From contig JAGXRM010000044.1 in the NCBI GenBank assembly GCA_018335855.1, forward strand, positions 49,809 through 113,808: a stretch of 64,000 nucleotides of DNA, in the 5' to 3' direction. The position numbers and the translations under genes were made by a program. The notes beneath the pieces were generated by a model. The model worked only from the letters and a program-made list of their open reading frames with translations, did not search any database and was not told where the DNA came from. The stretch is from Clostridiales bacterium (GTDB lineage: Bacteria; Bacillota; Dethiobacteria; Dethiobacterales; Dethiobacteraceae). Below, piece after piece: positions 15,786 to 25,244 of the stretch (within the stretch, counting starts at the first letter, position 1; every line of letters starts with the position of its first letter).

Positions 15786-17078
15786 ATGGCGGAAAAAGAT
15801 GTTTTGAAAATTGGCATGTTGGGTCTGGGTACCGTCGGCAGCGGCGTACTGCAGATTCTAACTCAAAATGGTGAAGAAATTCGGCAAAAGCTGGGGACAC
15901 GGCTGGAAGTGAAAAGAATTGCTGTCCGGGACACCAAAAAGCTGCGTCCTGTTACTGTAGATCCGGAGTTGTTGACTGACCAGGCAGACCATGTTATTGA
16001 CGACCCGGAGATAGATATTATTGTAGAGGTTATGGGCGGAGTGGACGGTGCCAGAGCAGCGATCACGCGGGCCCTGGAAAATGGCAAATATGTGGTGACG
16101 GCTAATAAAGATCTGATGGCTCAGCATGGTGTGGAACTGCTGGCAATCGCCAAAAACCAAGGAAAAAATATCTACTATGAAGCCAGTGTAGGCGGGGGCA
16201 TTCCGCTTGTCCGCCCACTGAAACAATGCCTGGCCGCCAACCGTATCTTAAAACTGATGGGTATCATTAACGGGACGACAAACTATATTCTTACGCAGAT
16301 GTCCTGCGCTGGGAAGGAATTCTCCGAAGCGTTGGCTGAAGCGCAGGCGCAGGGATTTGCTGAAGCCGATCCTTCATCCGATGTGGAAGGACGGGATGCT
16401 TCATATAAGCTAGCCATCCTGGCTTCCCTTGCATTTTCCAGTAAAATAGAGATGTCTGATATTTATGTAGAGGGAATTTCAGATGTCAAATTACGGGATA
16501 TTCGTTACGCCCAAGAGCTGGGGTATGCCGTGAAGCTTCTGGCTGTAGGGGAAGAAGGCTCCGATGGCCTGAAACTGCGTGTTCACCCCACATTGATTCC
16601 GCTCAAACACCCTCTGGCCTCGGTGGCCAATGAGTTTAATGCTATTTTTCTTGAGGGCGACGCAGTAGGGGAAGTCATGTTTTTTGGCCGCGGTGCCGGC
16701 TCCCTGCCAACAGGAAGTGCAATTTGCGCAGATATTATTGAAGCTGCTCGCAGCATTAAACACCAGGTGGAAAACGGTATTGTGGAAGCTACATTTGTCA
16801 CAAAGAGGGTTGTTCCCTTTGTCAACCAGTCATCCCGTTTTTATTTGAGGCTGAAGGTCAAAGACGAACCCGGGGTATTTGCCAAGCTGGCCACAGCCTT
16901 CGGAGATGCCAGAGTAAGTCTGGATATGATTATCCAAAAACGCAGTGATGCGGAAACAGCGGAAATTGTGTTAGTTACCCATGGGGTTGGAGAAGGGAAC
17001 TTCGCCGTCGCCATTGCCGCACTGAAGGAAATGGATGCAGTCCGCTCCATTAACAGCATCCTGCGTGTAATAGAATAG
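15786..17078 (+). CDS. hom: Homoserine dehydrogenase
   Basis: Reduces aspartate semialdehyde to homoserine with NAD(P)H in threonine and methionine synthesis. The Rossmann start reads GMLGLGTVGSGV; the substrate domain has VTANKDLMA, IYYEASVGGGIPLVRPL, the GIINGTTNYIL signature and the DPSSDVEGRDASYKLAIL segment. A C-terminal ACT domain (residues about 355-430, KDEPGVFAKLATAF) gives feedback control by threonine in relatives. ATG 15786 follows GATAGGAG. It is followed by thrB and lysC. Confidence 0.97.
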   Translation: MAEKDVLKIGMLGLGTVGSGVLQILTQNGEEIRQKLGTRLEVKRIAVRDTKKLRPVTVDPELLTDQADHVIDDPEIDIIVEVMGGVDGARAAITRALENGKYVVTANKDLMAQHGVELLAIAKNQGKNIYYEASVGGGIPLVRPLKQCLAANRILKLMGIINGTTNYILTQMSCAGKEFSEALAEAQAQGFAEADPSSDVEGRDASYKLAILASLAFSSKIEMSDIYVEGISDVKLRDIRYAQELGYAVKLLAVGEEGSDGLKLRVHPTLIPLKHPLASVANEFNAIFLEGDAVGEVMFFGRGAGSLPTGSAICADIIEAARSIKHQVENGIVEATFVTKRVVPFVNQSSRFYLRLKVKDEPGVFAKLATAFGDARVSLDMIIQKRSDAETAEIVLVTHGVGEGNFAVAIAALKEMDAVRSINSILRVIE

Positions 17079-17100
17079 CAGCAAGAGGGAGAAACAGAAA

Positions 17101-18021
17101 ATGACAACCGGGAAGGTAATTGTGGAAGTGCCAGCCACCTCAGCAAATATGGGACCGGGGTTTGATGTCCTTGGTCTGGCGTTGGATATCTACAATACTG
17201 TGGAGATGGCAGTGCTGCCAGATGAGGGCCTGGTTATAGAAGCCACCGGTGAGGGAGCGAAGCTTTTGCACCGCACCGGTAGCAGATTACTGGTTGATGC
17301 GGCGATGCGGGTGTTTTCTGCATCCGGGATTGATCCGCCAGGTCTATTTATCCGCCAACATACCCGTATCCCGGTTTTTAGCGGCCTGGGGAGTTCTGCC
17401 GCGGCTATCGTTGGCGGTATGGTTGCTGCCAACTCGTTATTGGCGGAGCCCTTGCCGCCAGATAAACTACTTGACCTGGCTGCAGAGATGGAGGGTCATC
17501 CCGACAATGTCGCGCCAGCTCTCTTTGGTGGTCTGGTCGCGGCCTGCCGGACGGATGACGGGGTAAAACATGTCAGAATTCAGCCGCCTGCGTCGTTGCT
17601 AGTGGTTGTGGTTGCGCCGGATTTTCAGTTGCCGACGAAGAGGTCAAGGGACGCGCTGCCGGCAACTGTTTCGTTTGAAGATGCCGTCTTTAATCTGGGG
17701 AGAACGGCACTGCTGATAGCAGCCATGTTTTCCGGAGATGCAAACCAGTTATCCTGGGCAATGGAGGACCGACTTCATCAGCCATATCGCAGCAAGCTTG
17801 TCCCTGGCCTGGAAGATGTGATTGCTGCCGCGAAAGATGCCGGAGCATTAGCTACAGTTCTAAGCGGTGCCGGCCCTGCTGTCATTTCCTTTATGACCGG
17901 GAACCGCAAGGCTGTGGGACAGGCAATGAAGGAAGGGTTTCTGCGGCACGGCGTGACCAGCCGGATTATGGAAGCGGCGGTTAGCGGCCGGGGAGCATTG
18001 TCTTCAGTAAAAAATTACTGA
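17101..18021 (+). CDS. thrB: Homoserine kinase
   Basis: GHMP kinase that phosphorylates homoserine for threonine synthase. The ATP loop is FSGLGSSAAAIVGGM (about residues 95-109), the N-terminal signature VPATSANMGPGFDVLG, and the C-terminal AGPAVISF closes the fold. ATG 17101 follows AAGAGGGAG. No thrC is present in the window, so threonine synthase must be encoded elsewhere. It lies 22 bases after hom. Confidence 0.96.
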   Translation: MTTGKVIVEVPATSANMGPGFDVLGLALDIYNTVEMAVLPDEGLVIEATGEGAKLLHRTGSRLLVDAAMRVFSASGIDPPGLFIRQHTRIPVFSGLGSSAAAIVGGMVAANSLLAEPLPPDKLLDLAAEMEGHPDNVAPALFGGLVAACRTDDGVKHVRIQPPASLLVVVVAPDFQLPTKRSRDALPATVSFEDAVFNLGRTALLIAAMFSGDANQLSWAMEDRLHQPYRSKLVPGLEDVIAAAKDAGALATVLSGAGPAVISFMTGNRKAVGQAMKEGFLRHGVTSRIMEAAVSGRGALSSVKNY

Positions 18022-18079
18022 CTAATATGATAGGCTGTTCAAACAATTTTGTAACAGCAGTAATGGGGGAACTTTATAA

Positions 18080-19372
18080 ATGGCGATTATTGTGCAAAAA
18101 TATGGGGGTACTTCTGTTGGTAGTGTGGAGCGGATTTACAATGTGGCCCATCGGGTTGCGGCGGCGGTGGACGCCGGGCACAGCATTGCAGTAGTTGTGT
18201 CGGCAATGGGAGATACTACAGACGAACTGGTATCTTTAGCCCGTTCTGTTGCGGCATGTCCATCAGAACGGGAAATGGCGGTACTGTTGTCAACCGGTGA
18301 GCAGGTCACGATTGCTTTGTTGGCCATGGCTCTGGAGAACCTGGGTTGTAACGCCGCTTCTTTTACCGGCCCTCAAGCCGGTGTGGTAACTGACGGGTCT
18401 AAGTTAAATTCAAGGATTACCGCCTTTTCTGCTGTTCGGGTAAAGAAAGCTCTGGCCGAGGGCAAGGTTGCTGTTGTGGCCGGTTTTCAGGGTGCAGACA
18501 AAGACGGAGAAATTAATACATTGGGCCGGGGCGGTTCCGATACAACGGCGGTTGCTTTGGCCGCAGCGCTGCAGGCCCACAGTTGTGAAATATATACAGA
18601 TGTGGACGGTGTATTTACCTGTGACCCGCGAATTGTTCCCGATGCTCGGAAAATGAATGAAATTACTTACGATGAAATGTTGGAACTGGCCAGCCTGGGC
18701 GCTAAAGTTTTGCATCCCCGGGCGGTGGAGTGCGGAAAAGGACACGGCGTGGTTATCCATGTCCGTTCAAGTTTTCATTATGAACCGGGGACTTTGGTCA
18801 AGGAGGAGATTGATTTGGAAACAGGTACTGTAATTCGCGGGATCGCCTGTGATAAAGGGCAGGCGAAAATCGCCGTTGTCGGTGTTCCCGATAAGCCGGG
18901 AGTGGCTGCAAGAATTTTTACTGCCATCGGCAAGGCGAATGTTAATGTGGATTTAATTGTGCAAAGTATCCGACGTGAAGGAGAAAATGATATCCTATTT
19001 ACAGTTTGTGCCGATGAGTTGCCAAAAACACTGACTGTTTTAGAACCTTTGGTTAAGGACGTGGGTGCCAAGGAGCTTTTCCATCAAAACAGCGTGGCTA
19101 AAATATCTGTGGTCGGGTCTGGCATGGTTAACAGCACCGGCGTTGCTGCCGGTATGTTCCAGGCAATGGCCGCCGAAAACATTAATATTGAAATCATTTC
19201 CACATCAGAAATAAAAATTACCTGCCTGATCGCGGAAGACCGGGTAGAAGACGCAGCGCGGGCGATACACAAATATTTTAATCTTTCGGATGTGCCATTG
19301 TATCCAGAAAATAGCAGTGAAACCACAGAAGTTACGGGCAGGAATAATCAAGTCTGCCGTGGAATACAATAG
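18080..19372 (+). CDS. lysC: Aspartate kinase
   Basis: First enzyme of the aspartate pathway, making aspartyl phosphate. The N-terminal kinase domain starts IVQKYGGTSVGS and contains GFQGADKDGEINTLGRGGSD; the C-terminal third holds two ACT domains (AVVGVPDKPGVAARIF and SVVGSGMVNSTGVAAGMF) for lysine and threonine feedback. At about 430 residues it is a full alpha-type subunit; the internal beta start seen in Bacillus is not evident. ATG 18080 follows GGGGGAAC. It closes the hom-thrB-lysC set. No lysine riboswitch is seen in the 58-base gap. Confidence 0.97.
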   Translation: MAIIVQKYGGTSVGSVERIYNVAHRVAAAVDAGHSIAVVVSAMGDTTDELVSLARSVAACPSEREMAVLLSTGEQVTIALLAMALENLGCNAASFTGPQAGVVTDGSKLNSRITAFSAVRVKKALAEGKVAVVAGFQGADKDGEINTLGRGGSDTTAVALAAALQAHSCEIYTDVDGVFTCDPRIVPDARKMNEITYDEMLELASLGAKVLHPRAVECGKGHGVVIHVRSSFHYEPGTLVKEEIDLETGTVIRGIACDKGQAKIAVVGVPDKPGVAARIFTAIGKANVNVDLIVQSIRREGENDILFTVCADELPKTLTVLEPLVKDVGAKELFHQNSVAKISVVGSGMVNSTGVAAGMFQAMAAENINIEIISTSEIKITCLIAEDRVEDAARAIHKYFNLSDVPLYPENSSETTEVTGRNNQVCRGIQ

Positions 19373-19400
19373 GTACTGTAAAGATAGGTGGTGCAATCGT

Positions 19401-20531
19401 TTGAGCGGGATTCCACTACGCCCAACATGGGCCGAAGTAGATCTTTCGGCCATTGCCCACAATGTGCGGGAATTTGCAGGCATTGTTTCTTCCAAGACGA
19501 GGTTAATGGCGGTAGTAAAAGCCGACGGTTACGGCCACGGGGCCGTTCAAACAGCCCGGGCGGCTATTTCCGCTGGCGCTTCATTTCTGGGTGTCGCTCT
19601 TGTGGAAGAAGCTTTGGAACTGCGTCAAAACGGTATTACTATACCGATTTTGATTCTCGGGTTTACCCCGCGGGAATATGCCCCCGCCCTTTGTGAGCAC
19701 GACCTGACGCCAACAGTCTTTACACTGCCGGAAGCGGAAGCGTTTTCAGCTGTTGCCGTCCGTTACGGAAAACGGTTGGATGTACATGTTAAAGTCGATA
19801 CCGGCATGAACAGAGTGGGTTACTTCCCCTGTGAGGAAGCAGACGGGTTCATTTGTCAGATTGCTTCGCTGCCGGGCCTTAACCTGACGGGTCTTTTCAC
19901 CCATTTCGCCACAGCTGATCAGCGCGACCAGACGTACGCGCGGAACCAATTTGCACGGTTCCTTTCCCTGATAAACCGTCTTGAGCGGCAAGGCGTTTCT
20001 GTTCCCCTGAAGCATGCTGCCAACAGTGCTGCTGCCATCAGCTTTTCCGATGCCCATTTGGATATGGTCCGTCTGGGGATTAGCCTATACGGCTTCTACC
20101 CGTCGGATGAAGTGAGCAGGGAAACAGTAAACCTGCGGCCCGCCATGACACTTAAGTCGCGCATTATCTTTTTAAAAGATGTACCTGCCAGCACTGCCGT
20201 TTCTTACGGTTGCACGTATACGACTCCGGAGCAAAGCAGGCTGGCCACGATTCCTGTGGGGTATGCTGATGGTTATGCCAGGCGGTTGTCCAATCGCGGG
20301 CAGGTTCTGGTCAGAGGGGTTCGGGTTCCTGTGGTCGGTCGGGTCTGTATGGATCAAACCGTCATCAACGTCCAAGGCGTGCCCGGCGTTGCAGAGGGTG
20401 AAGAAGTGGTGCTTTTTGGCAGGCAGGGTGACACCGTTATCGATGTTGACGAGTTAGCCCGCTGGCTGGACACAATCAACTATGAAATCGTGACATCAAT
20501 CAGTTATCGTGTCCCGCGAATTTATGTGTAA
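19401..20531 (+). CDS. alr: Alanine racemase
   Basis: PLP enzyme that converts L- to D-alanine for peptidoglycan. The PLP Lys lies in AVVKADGYGHG and the catalytic Tyr is in the C-terminal AVSYGCTYTTP region; PVVGRVCMDQTVINV is the family box. TTG 19401 follows AGGTGGTG, giving 376 residues, while longer in-frame starts overlap lysC and have no ribosome binding site. The following mazE-mazF pair reproduces the alr-ndoAI-ndoA order of Bacillus. Confidence 0.97.
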   Translation: MSGIPLRPTWAEVDLSAIAHNVREFAGIVSSKTRLMAVVKADGYGHGAVQTARAAISAGASFLGVALVEEALELRQNGITIPILILGFTPREYAPALCEHDLTPTVFTLPEAEAFSAVAVRYGKRLDVHVKVDTGMNRVGYFPCEEADGFICQIASLPGLNLTGLFTHFATADQRDQTYARNQFARFLSLINRLERQGVSVPLKHAANSAAAISFSDAHLDMVRLGISLYGFYPSDEVSRETVNLRPAMTLKSRIIFLKDVPASTAVSYGCTYTTPEQSRLATIPVGYADGYARRLSNRGQVLVRGVRVPVVGRVCMDQTVINVQGVPGVAEGEEVVLFGRQGDTVIDVDELARWLDTINYEIVTSISYRVPRIYV

Positions 20532-20555
20532 GGAACTTTTTAGGGGGTGCTTGCC

Positions 20556-20828
20556 TTGGCAGAAACAAAAAGAATTATGATTAGCTTACCCAATCATCTC
20601 TTGGAGGAAGTGGACGGCATTGTCGCGACAGAAAAGAGGACGCGGTCCGACTTTATCCGTGAGGCTATGCGTCTCTATCTGGAGGAGAGAGAGAAACGGG
20701 ATATCCGGGAGAGAATGCAGAGGGGCTATATGGAAATGGCAAAGTTAAACTTGCGATTAGCCAATGAAGCTTTTGAAGTGGAGAATGAAGCCAACGTAAT
20801 CGCAGAATTGTTGGTGGGCAGAAAGTGA
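20556..20828 (+). CDS. Ribbon-helix-helix antitoxin, EndoAI/MazE type
   Basis: Antitoxin of 90 residues that binds and neutralises the adjacent MazF RNase and represses their operon. The N-terminal ribbon-helix-helix ([18 protein letters not shown], then [16 protein letters not shown]) is clear; the charged C-terminus is the toxin-binding part. TTG 20556 lies eight bases after AGGGGG, and the stop overlaps the toxin start by four bases. This pair next to alr is a chromosomal, widely conserved arrangement, so it is not evidence of an acquired element. Confidence 0.92.
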   Translation: MAETKRIMISLPNHLLEEVDGIVATEKRTRSDFIREAMRLYLEEREKRDIRERMQRGYMEMAKLNLRLANEAFEVENEANVIAELLVGRK

Positions 20829-21184
20829 GCGGCGTGGAAGTAAAACGGGGGTATATTTTTTTCGCTGATCTCAGTCCTGTTGTTGGTTCAGAGCAGGGAG
20901 GAGTGCGCCCGGTGTTGGTAGTACAGAACGATGTAGGGAATAAATACAGCCCTACCGTAATTATTGCCGCAATTACTTCCCAGATAGAAAAAGCAAAACT
21001 GCCGACACATGTGGAAGTGGAAGCGAAGGAATACGGATTAGAAAAAGACTCTGTTATTCTTCTCGAACAGATTCGCACCATTGATAAGCAGCGCCTGCAG
21101 GACAAAGTAACCGAACTGGACGACAGAGTTATGCAGCGGGTCAACCAGGCGCTAAAAATATCGCTGGGCCTGATAGATTTCTAG
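20825..21184 (+). CDS. EndoA/MazF mRNA interferase
   Basis: Sequence-specific endoribonuclease toxin of the MazF/NdoA family, 119 residues. Family segments are [26 protein letters not shown] split by the S1-S2 loop, [13 protein letters not shown] with the catalytic-type Thr, and [14 protein letters not shown] with the conserved Arg. GTG 20825 overlaps the antitoxin stop. In Bacillus it cuts UACAU; the recognition site here is not known. Confidence 0.94.
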   Translation: MSGVEVKRGYIFFADLSPVVGSEQGGVRPVLVVQNDVGNKYSPTVIIAAITSQIEKAKLPTHVEVEAKEYGLEKDSVILLEQIRTIDKQRLQDKVTELDDRVMQRVNQALKISLGLIDF

Positions 21185-21259
21185 AAAGTTAAAAAAACTA
21201 TATCCGCAAAGTGTACGTAACAGTAGTTACGTATTTTTGCTTTTAGGAGGACTTGTCCA

Positions 21260-21967
21260 ATGGTCTCTATCCTGATTGGCATTACCTGTAATTTCCATAA
21301 CTTTGAAAACAGGCTCTCAGCGGCGTACGTCCGGGCAATTTCCTGTACCGGTGCCGTGCCTCTCCTGTTTCCTGTCACTCCCCATCCTTACAGTTGGGAG
21401 CAAATGCTGCAGACAGTGGACGGGTTACTTTTAACTGGCGGTGGTGATCCCGATGCCGTTCACTTTGGTGAGGAAGCGCTGCCGGCTCAGGGAGAAGTCC
21501 AGCCCAATCGGGATGAAATGGAACTTTTTCTTGCCCGCCGTACTCTTGCCCTGGGTATTCCCGTACTTGGTATTTGCCGCGGCGTTCAACTTCTGAATAT
21601 CGCTGCAGGCGGCACACTGCATCAGGACTTGGCAGGGACAGCAAGGGTACAACATGACCAAAAGGCGCCCCGTTCCTATCCCATTCACCGCGTCTCGGTG
21701 AAACGCCCGTCCCTTCTCTACCATATCGTACAGCAAGAGCGATTCCGTGTGAACAGTATGCATCATCAGGCTGTGAAATCACCAGGAGCAGGTGCTGTTA
21801 TCTCTGCTGTAGCTGATGATGGAGTCGTGGAGGCTGTGGAATTCCCCCATCATCCGTTTGCCCTTGGTGTGCAGTGGCACCCGGAATGGCTGACAAAACA
21901 GGCAACCCATGCCCAAAAGTTGTTTGCCGCTTTTTGTGCCGTGGCGGGAAAATGTCAAAATAAATAG
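21260..21967 (+). CDS. Class I glutamine amidotransferase, PuuD-like gamma-glutamyl-GABA hydrolase family
   Basis: Peptidase C26-type hydrolase that cleaves gamma-glutamyl bonds. The nucleophile is in GICRGVQLLN, the catalytic His-Glu pair in ALGVQWHPEW, and the GGGDPD loop fits the family. ATG 21260 follows TTTTAGGAGG. The 235-residue length is standard. No putrescine-degradation genes are near, so the true substrate is uncertain. Confidence 0.88.
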   Translation: MVSILIGITCNFHNFENRLSAAYVRAISCTGAVPLLFPVTPHPYSWEQMLQTVDGLLLTGGGDPDAVHFGEEALPAQGEVQPNRDEMELFLARRTLALGIPVLGICRGVQLLNIAAGGTLHQDLAGTARVQHDQKAPRSYPIHRVSVKRPSLLYHIVQQERFRVNSMHHQAVKSPGAGAVISAVADDGVVEAVEFPHHPFALGVQWHPEWLTKQATHAQKLFAAFCAVAGKCQNK

Positions 21968-22030
21968 AGCGCACAACAAAAATCTTGCGTAAACTGTCGT
22001 CCTTTGATATCATAAAGGTATGTCTGCAGG

Positions 22031-22057
22031 CCCCTCCTGTGATATGGGGTTTTTTTC
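22031..22057 (+). terminator. Weak terminator after the GATase gene
   Basis: CCCC and GGGG arms with an 11-base loop are followed by a run of eight T residues. The short stem keeps confidence low. Confidence 0.35.
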
Positions 22058-22115
22058 TATTATCTATATAAGTTACGAATAGAACTGGCTAAAGGACCGA
22101 GGAGGTAAATATACA

Positions 22116-23693
22116 TTGAAAGTATTAGTGAGTGACCAGATTTCCGAGCTTGGAGTAGCCAAGATGCGGGAAAAAGCCATGGTCGATGTGAAAACAGAAT
22201 TAACACCCGAACAACTGATTGAGATTATCCCTGAATATGATGCGCTGGTTGTAAGGAGTTCCACCAAGGTGACCCGCTCTGTTCTGGAGGCGGGAAAGAA
22301 CCTGAAAGTTGTGGGACGGGCTGGCGTTGGTATAGACAATATTGATGTGGACGCTGCCACCGAACATGGCGTGATTGTGATTAACGCTCCGGAAGGGAAC
22401 ACTATATCCGCAGCGGAGCATGCCATCGCCATGATGACATCACTGGCGCGGAACATCCCCGCCGCTTCCATGTCTTTGAAGGCGGGGGAATGGAAGCGCA
22501 ACAAATTTATGGGTGTGGAGCTCTATAAAAAGACGTTGGGTGTAATCGGTATCGGCCGTATTGGCAGTGAAGTGATTAAACGAGCCAAAGCGATGGGTAT
22601 GGATATCCTGGCGTACGACCCTTATATCTCTGTTGAGCGTGCCGAAAAACTGGGCGTGACACTGACCAGTTTGGAAGAAATTTACCGTAAGGCCGATTTT
22701 ATTACAATGCACACACCGCTGACTAAGGCAACCCATCATATGATCAGTACGGGAGAAATTGCCATCATGAAAGATGGTGTCCGGATTATTAACTGTGCCC
22801 GCGGCGGACTGTTGGACGAAACCGCGCTTTATGAAGCATTGAAGTCAGGGAAAGTAGCGGGAGCGGCACTGGATGTTTTTGAAGAAGAGCCGGTTGTTTG
22901 CAACCCGATTTGTGAACTGCCTAATGTTATTGTTACCCCTCACCTGGGCGCATCTACCCAGGAAGCCCAGATTAACGTAGCTGTCCAGGTAGCGGAGCAG
23001 GTAGTAAACGCACTGCTTGGGGAACCGCTGGTCAGCGCCGTTAACGTCCCGGTTATTCCGCCGGAAACACTGGCTGACGTTAAACCGTTTATCCCGTTGA
23101 TGAAAACACTGGGTTCTTTTTACACCCAGGTCTATAACGGCCAAGTAGAAGCTGTGGATATCCTCTACAGCGGCGAAATTGCCAATTACCCCGTAACACC
23201 TCTGACGAACTCGTTTTTAATCGGGCTTCTTTCTGTAATCCTTCAGGACACAGTCAATTATGTGAATGCACCGACCATCGCTAAACAACGTGGAATTAAA
23301 GTCCGTGAAATTGTCAGTAAAACTGTAGAAAATTTTACGAACCTTATTTCGGTAACGATTAAAACAGCCGAGGGCACCCGAACCATTGCAGGCACCCTCT
23401 TTAATAAAGATGATATTCGCATTGTGCAAATCGGCAAATACCGCATCGAAGTGGTTCCCTCCCGGTTTATGCTGGTGACTAAGTATATTGATATGCCGGG
23501 AGTTATCGGTAAATTCGGCATCACGTTGGGTGAAAATAACATTAATATAGCCGGTATGCAGGTGGGCCGTCAGTCTATTGGCGGAGAAGCTGTCATGGCT
23601 TTGCAGGTGGACAGCCCTGTTTCCGAAGAAATTCTGGAAAAATTACGAAGCCTTGACGCCATTCTTTCCATAAAATTTGTTAAACTGACATAG
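22116..23693 (+). CDS. serA: D-3-phosphoglycerate dehydrogenase
   Basis: Oxidises 3-phosphoglycerate to phosphohydroxypyruvate, the first step of serine synthesis. The catalytic domain has VVGRAGVGIDNIDVDAA, the NAD loop GVIGIGRIGSEV, and INCARGGLLDE with the catalytic Arg-Glu-His set continuing in VTPHLGASTQEAQ. Residues about 320-450 form the allosteric substrate-binding domain and the last 75 an ACT domain (MPGVIGKFGITLGENNIN) for serine feedback; 525 residues is the full three-domain form. TTG 22116 follows GAGGAGG. It is monocistronic. Confidence 0.97.
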   Translation: MKVLVSDQISELGVAKMREKAMVDVKTELTPEQLIEIIPEYDALVVRSSTKVTRSVLEAGKNLKVVGRAGVGIDNIDVDAATEHGVIVINAPEGNTISAAEHAIAMMTSLARNIPAASMSLKAGEWKRNKFMGVELYKKTLGVIGIGRIGSEVIKRAKAMGMDILAYDPYISVERAEKLGVTLTSLEEIYRKADFITMHTPLTKATHHMISTGEIAIMKDGVRIINCARGGLLDETALYEALKSGKVAGAALDVFEEEPVVCNPICELPNVIVTPHLGASTQEAQINVAVQVAEQVVNALLGEPLVSAVNVPVIPPETLADVKPFIPLMKTLGSFYTQVYNGQVEAVDILYSGEIANYPVTPLTNSFLIGLLSVILQDTVNYVNAPTIAKQRGIKVREIVSKTVENFTNLISVTIKTAEGTRTIAGTLFNKDDIRIVQIGKYRIEVVPSRFMLVTKYIDMPGVIGKFGITLGENNINIAGMQVGRQSIGGEAVMALQVDSPVSEEILEKLRSLDAILSIKFVKLT

Positions 23694-23699
23694 TCTTAT

Positions 23700-24131
23700 C
23701 TAAAAAATCTCTTCGTTTAGCCACTTCAACTTCCTACCATCGTTTTCAGTCAGCACGAAGTGCAGAAGACGACGGGGGAAGTATTTCTTTGTAAAGGCGA
23801 AAACATGATAACTGTTGGTTTGGCTAATACCAATGATTTTGCACGTCAGATAGCGAAACAGACCAACTTCAGCCTGGAAGTTAAGGGCAAGAATAAATAA
23901 TTCATCACCGGCATTCGCAGGCAAAGTCGCCGGAGTCTGGAATCGTTCCATGGCGCTCTTTAGTGACTGAACGTCCTGAAAAAGCATAAACTGCGGGTTG
24001 GGCTGGTGAAAGGGATTCGCCCAGTTATCACTTCGGCCCAATGTTCTGACAGTTAACGGGATATACTGTAGAATAGGGTATTGCAAAAACAAGCTGGCGT
24101 TTTTCATAAATTTAACAATACTTCTAAACAT
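23700..24131 (-). CDS. Hypothetical protein
   Basis: A 143-residue protein that I do not recognise. It lies opposite serA and its C-terminus is six bases from the serA stop. The frame has a plausible ribosome binding site, GGGAGG seven bases before ATG 24131, and a balanced globular composition with several aromatic and basic residues (KYFPRRLLHFVLTEND), so it is likely real. No signal peptide or membrane segment is visible. A helical or alpha/beta sensor-type fold is possible but not shown. Confidence 0.6.
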   Translation of the reverse strand: MFRSIVKFMKNASLFLQYPILQYIPLTVRTLGRSDNWANPFHQPNPQFMLFQDVQSLKSAMERFQTPATLPANAGDELFILALNFQAEVGLFRYLTCKIIGISQTNSYHVFAFTKKYFPRRLLHFVLTENDGRKLKWLNEEIF

Positions 24132-24200
24132 TCTCCTTCCCTCCCGGGTCAGGCTTGATCTTTTGATCTTATGAACAACTTAAAAGCAGGAGGCGATGAC

Positions 24201-24956
24201 ATGCGTTGGGTATTCTTTACTGTTGATGGCAATGAGTACGTAGGATTTCTCAAAGATGATCAAATCATGGTGGTCCAAGGGGATCCGTTCCAAAGGGATT
24301 ATTGGGAGACCGGTGACGTGTTTCGACTGGACGATGTTGTTCTAACGGCGCCCTGCCGGCCGACCAAAATAGTTTGCATTGGTTTAAATTACAAGGATCA
24401 TGCACAGGAAATGAAGATGGAACTGCCCGAGGAACCCATTCTCTTTCTAAAACCTCCTTCCGCGGTTCTGCCCCACGGCGGTGATATTGTTTATCCCGAT
24501 GGAGTAAAACGGCTTGATTATGAAGGGGAACTGGCGGTGGTGATTGGTAAACGTGCCAAAAATGTCCCTGCGGCCGAAGCGCTCCAATATGTTTTCGGCT
24601 ACACGTGCAGCAATGATGTCACGGCCCGGGATTTACAAAAGAAAGATCAGCAGTGGACAAGGGCGAAATCCTTTGATACGTTCTGCCCCCTCGGCCCCTG
24701 GATTGCCACGGATCTGGACAGTGCTAACCTAAACATCAGCCTGGAAGTGAACGGTGTACGAAAGCAAGCGTCCAACACGTCACAACTGGCTTTTGCTGTA
24801 CCGGAACTGATTGCTTTTGTTTCCGGTGTGATGACGTTGGAACCGGGCGATGTTATCCTAACAGGAACGCCTTCAGGGGTGGGACCCTTGCAAAAGGGTG
24901 ATACCGTTACCGTAAAGATTGACGGGGTAGGCGAACTGACAAATACGGTTGTCTAA
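24201..24956 (+). CDS. Fumarylacetoacetate hydrolase family protein
   Basis: Metal-dependent enzyme of the FAH superfamily, which includes C-C hydrolases, decarboxylases and isomerases of keto acids. The C-terminal catalytic domain starts KIVCIGLNYKDHAQEM and contains the metal-binding LDYEGELAVVIGKRAKNV and the SNDVTARDLQ segment; FLKPPSAVLPHG and LTGTPSGVGP are family boxes. ATG 24201 follows GCAGGAGG. The 251-residue length suits the YcgM/HpaG-like group. The exact substrate is unknown. Confidence 0.9.
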   Translation: MRWVFFTVDGNEYVGFLKDDQIMVVQGDPFQRDYWETGDVFRLDDVVLTAPCRPTKIVCIGLNYKDHAQEMKMELPEEPILFLKPPSAVLPHGGDIVYPDGVKRLDYEGELAVVIGKRAKNVPAAEALQYVFGYTCSNDVTARDLQKKDQQWTRAKSFDTFCPLGPWIATDLDSANLNISLEVNGVRKQASNTSQLAFAVPELIAFVSGVMTLEPGDVILTGTPSGVGPLQKGDTVTVKIDGVGELTNTVV

Positions 24957-25019
24957 ATAATAGCGTGTACGTGTAGTACAGTATATTGAAACTATAATTA
25001 TAGTGTGCGGAGGTAAGAC

Positions 25020-25133
25020 GTGAAGCTCAACCCCGAACAGCATAAAAAATGGGTGCTTTGGACCAATGTGTTGTTTTGTATGGTTTTCACCGTATTCTTG
25101 CTCTACATAATCATCAACGCTTTCTTTGGATAG
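25020..25133 (+). CDS. 37-residue single-pass membrane microprotein
   Basis: GTG 25020 follows CGGAGGTAAGAC, and the frame of 37 codons ends exactly where a strong terminator begins. The protein has a short charged N-terminus (KLNPEQHKKW) and then one hydrophobic stretch (TNVLFCMVFTVFLLYIIINA) long enough to cross the membrane. No family is recognised. Ribosome binding site, membrane-protein shape and terminator together support a real gene. Confidence 0.65.
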   Translation: MKLNPEQHKKWVLWTNVLFCMVFTVFLLYIIINAFFG

Positions 25134-25173
25134 AAAAGAGCGTATGGCGTTTTTCATAGCCATACGCTCTTTT
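25134..25173 (+). terminator. Strong terminator after the microprotein gene
   Basis: A perfect 15-base stem, AAAAGAGCGTATGGC and GCCATACGCTCTTTT, starts directly after the stop codon and ends in T residues. Confidence 0.9.
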
Positions 25174-25244
25174 TTGTTGGTTTTTTTTTCTTCATTGCGG
25201 GTAAGCTAAAAGCGTTCCGGAGCGAGGATGAGGAAGGTGAAAAC

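Noticed and set aside
20556..21184. MazE-MazF as part of an acquired defence island
   Set aside because: The alr-antitoxin-toxin order is the standard chromosomal arrangement in Bacillota and the surrounding genes are housekeeping.
21980..22115. Serine T-box leader ahead of serA
   Set aside because: No specifier loop or TGGNACCGCG T-box sequence is present in the 150-base gap.
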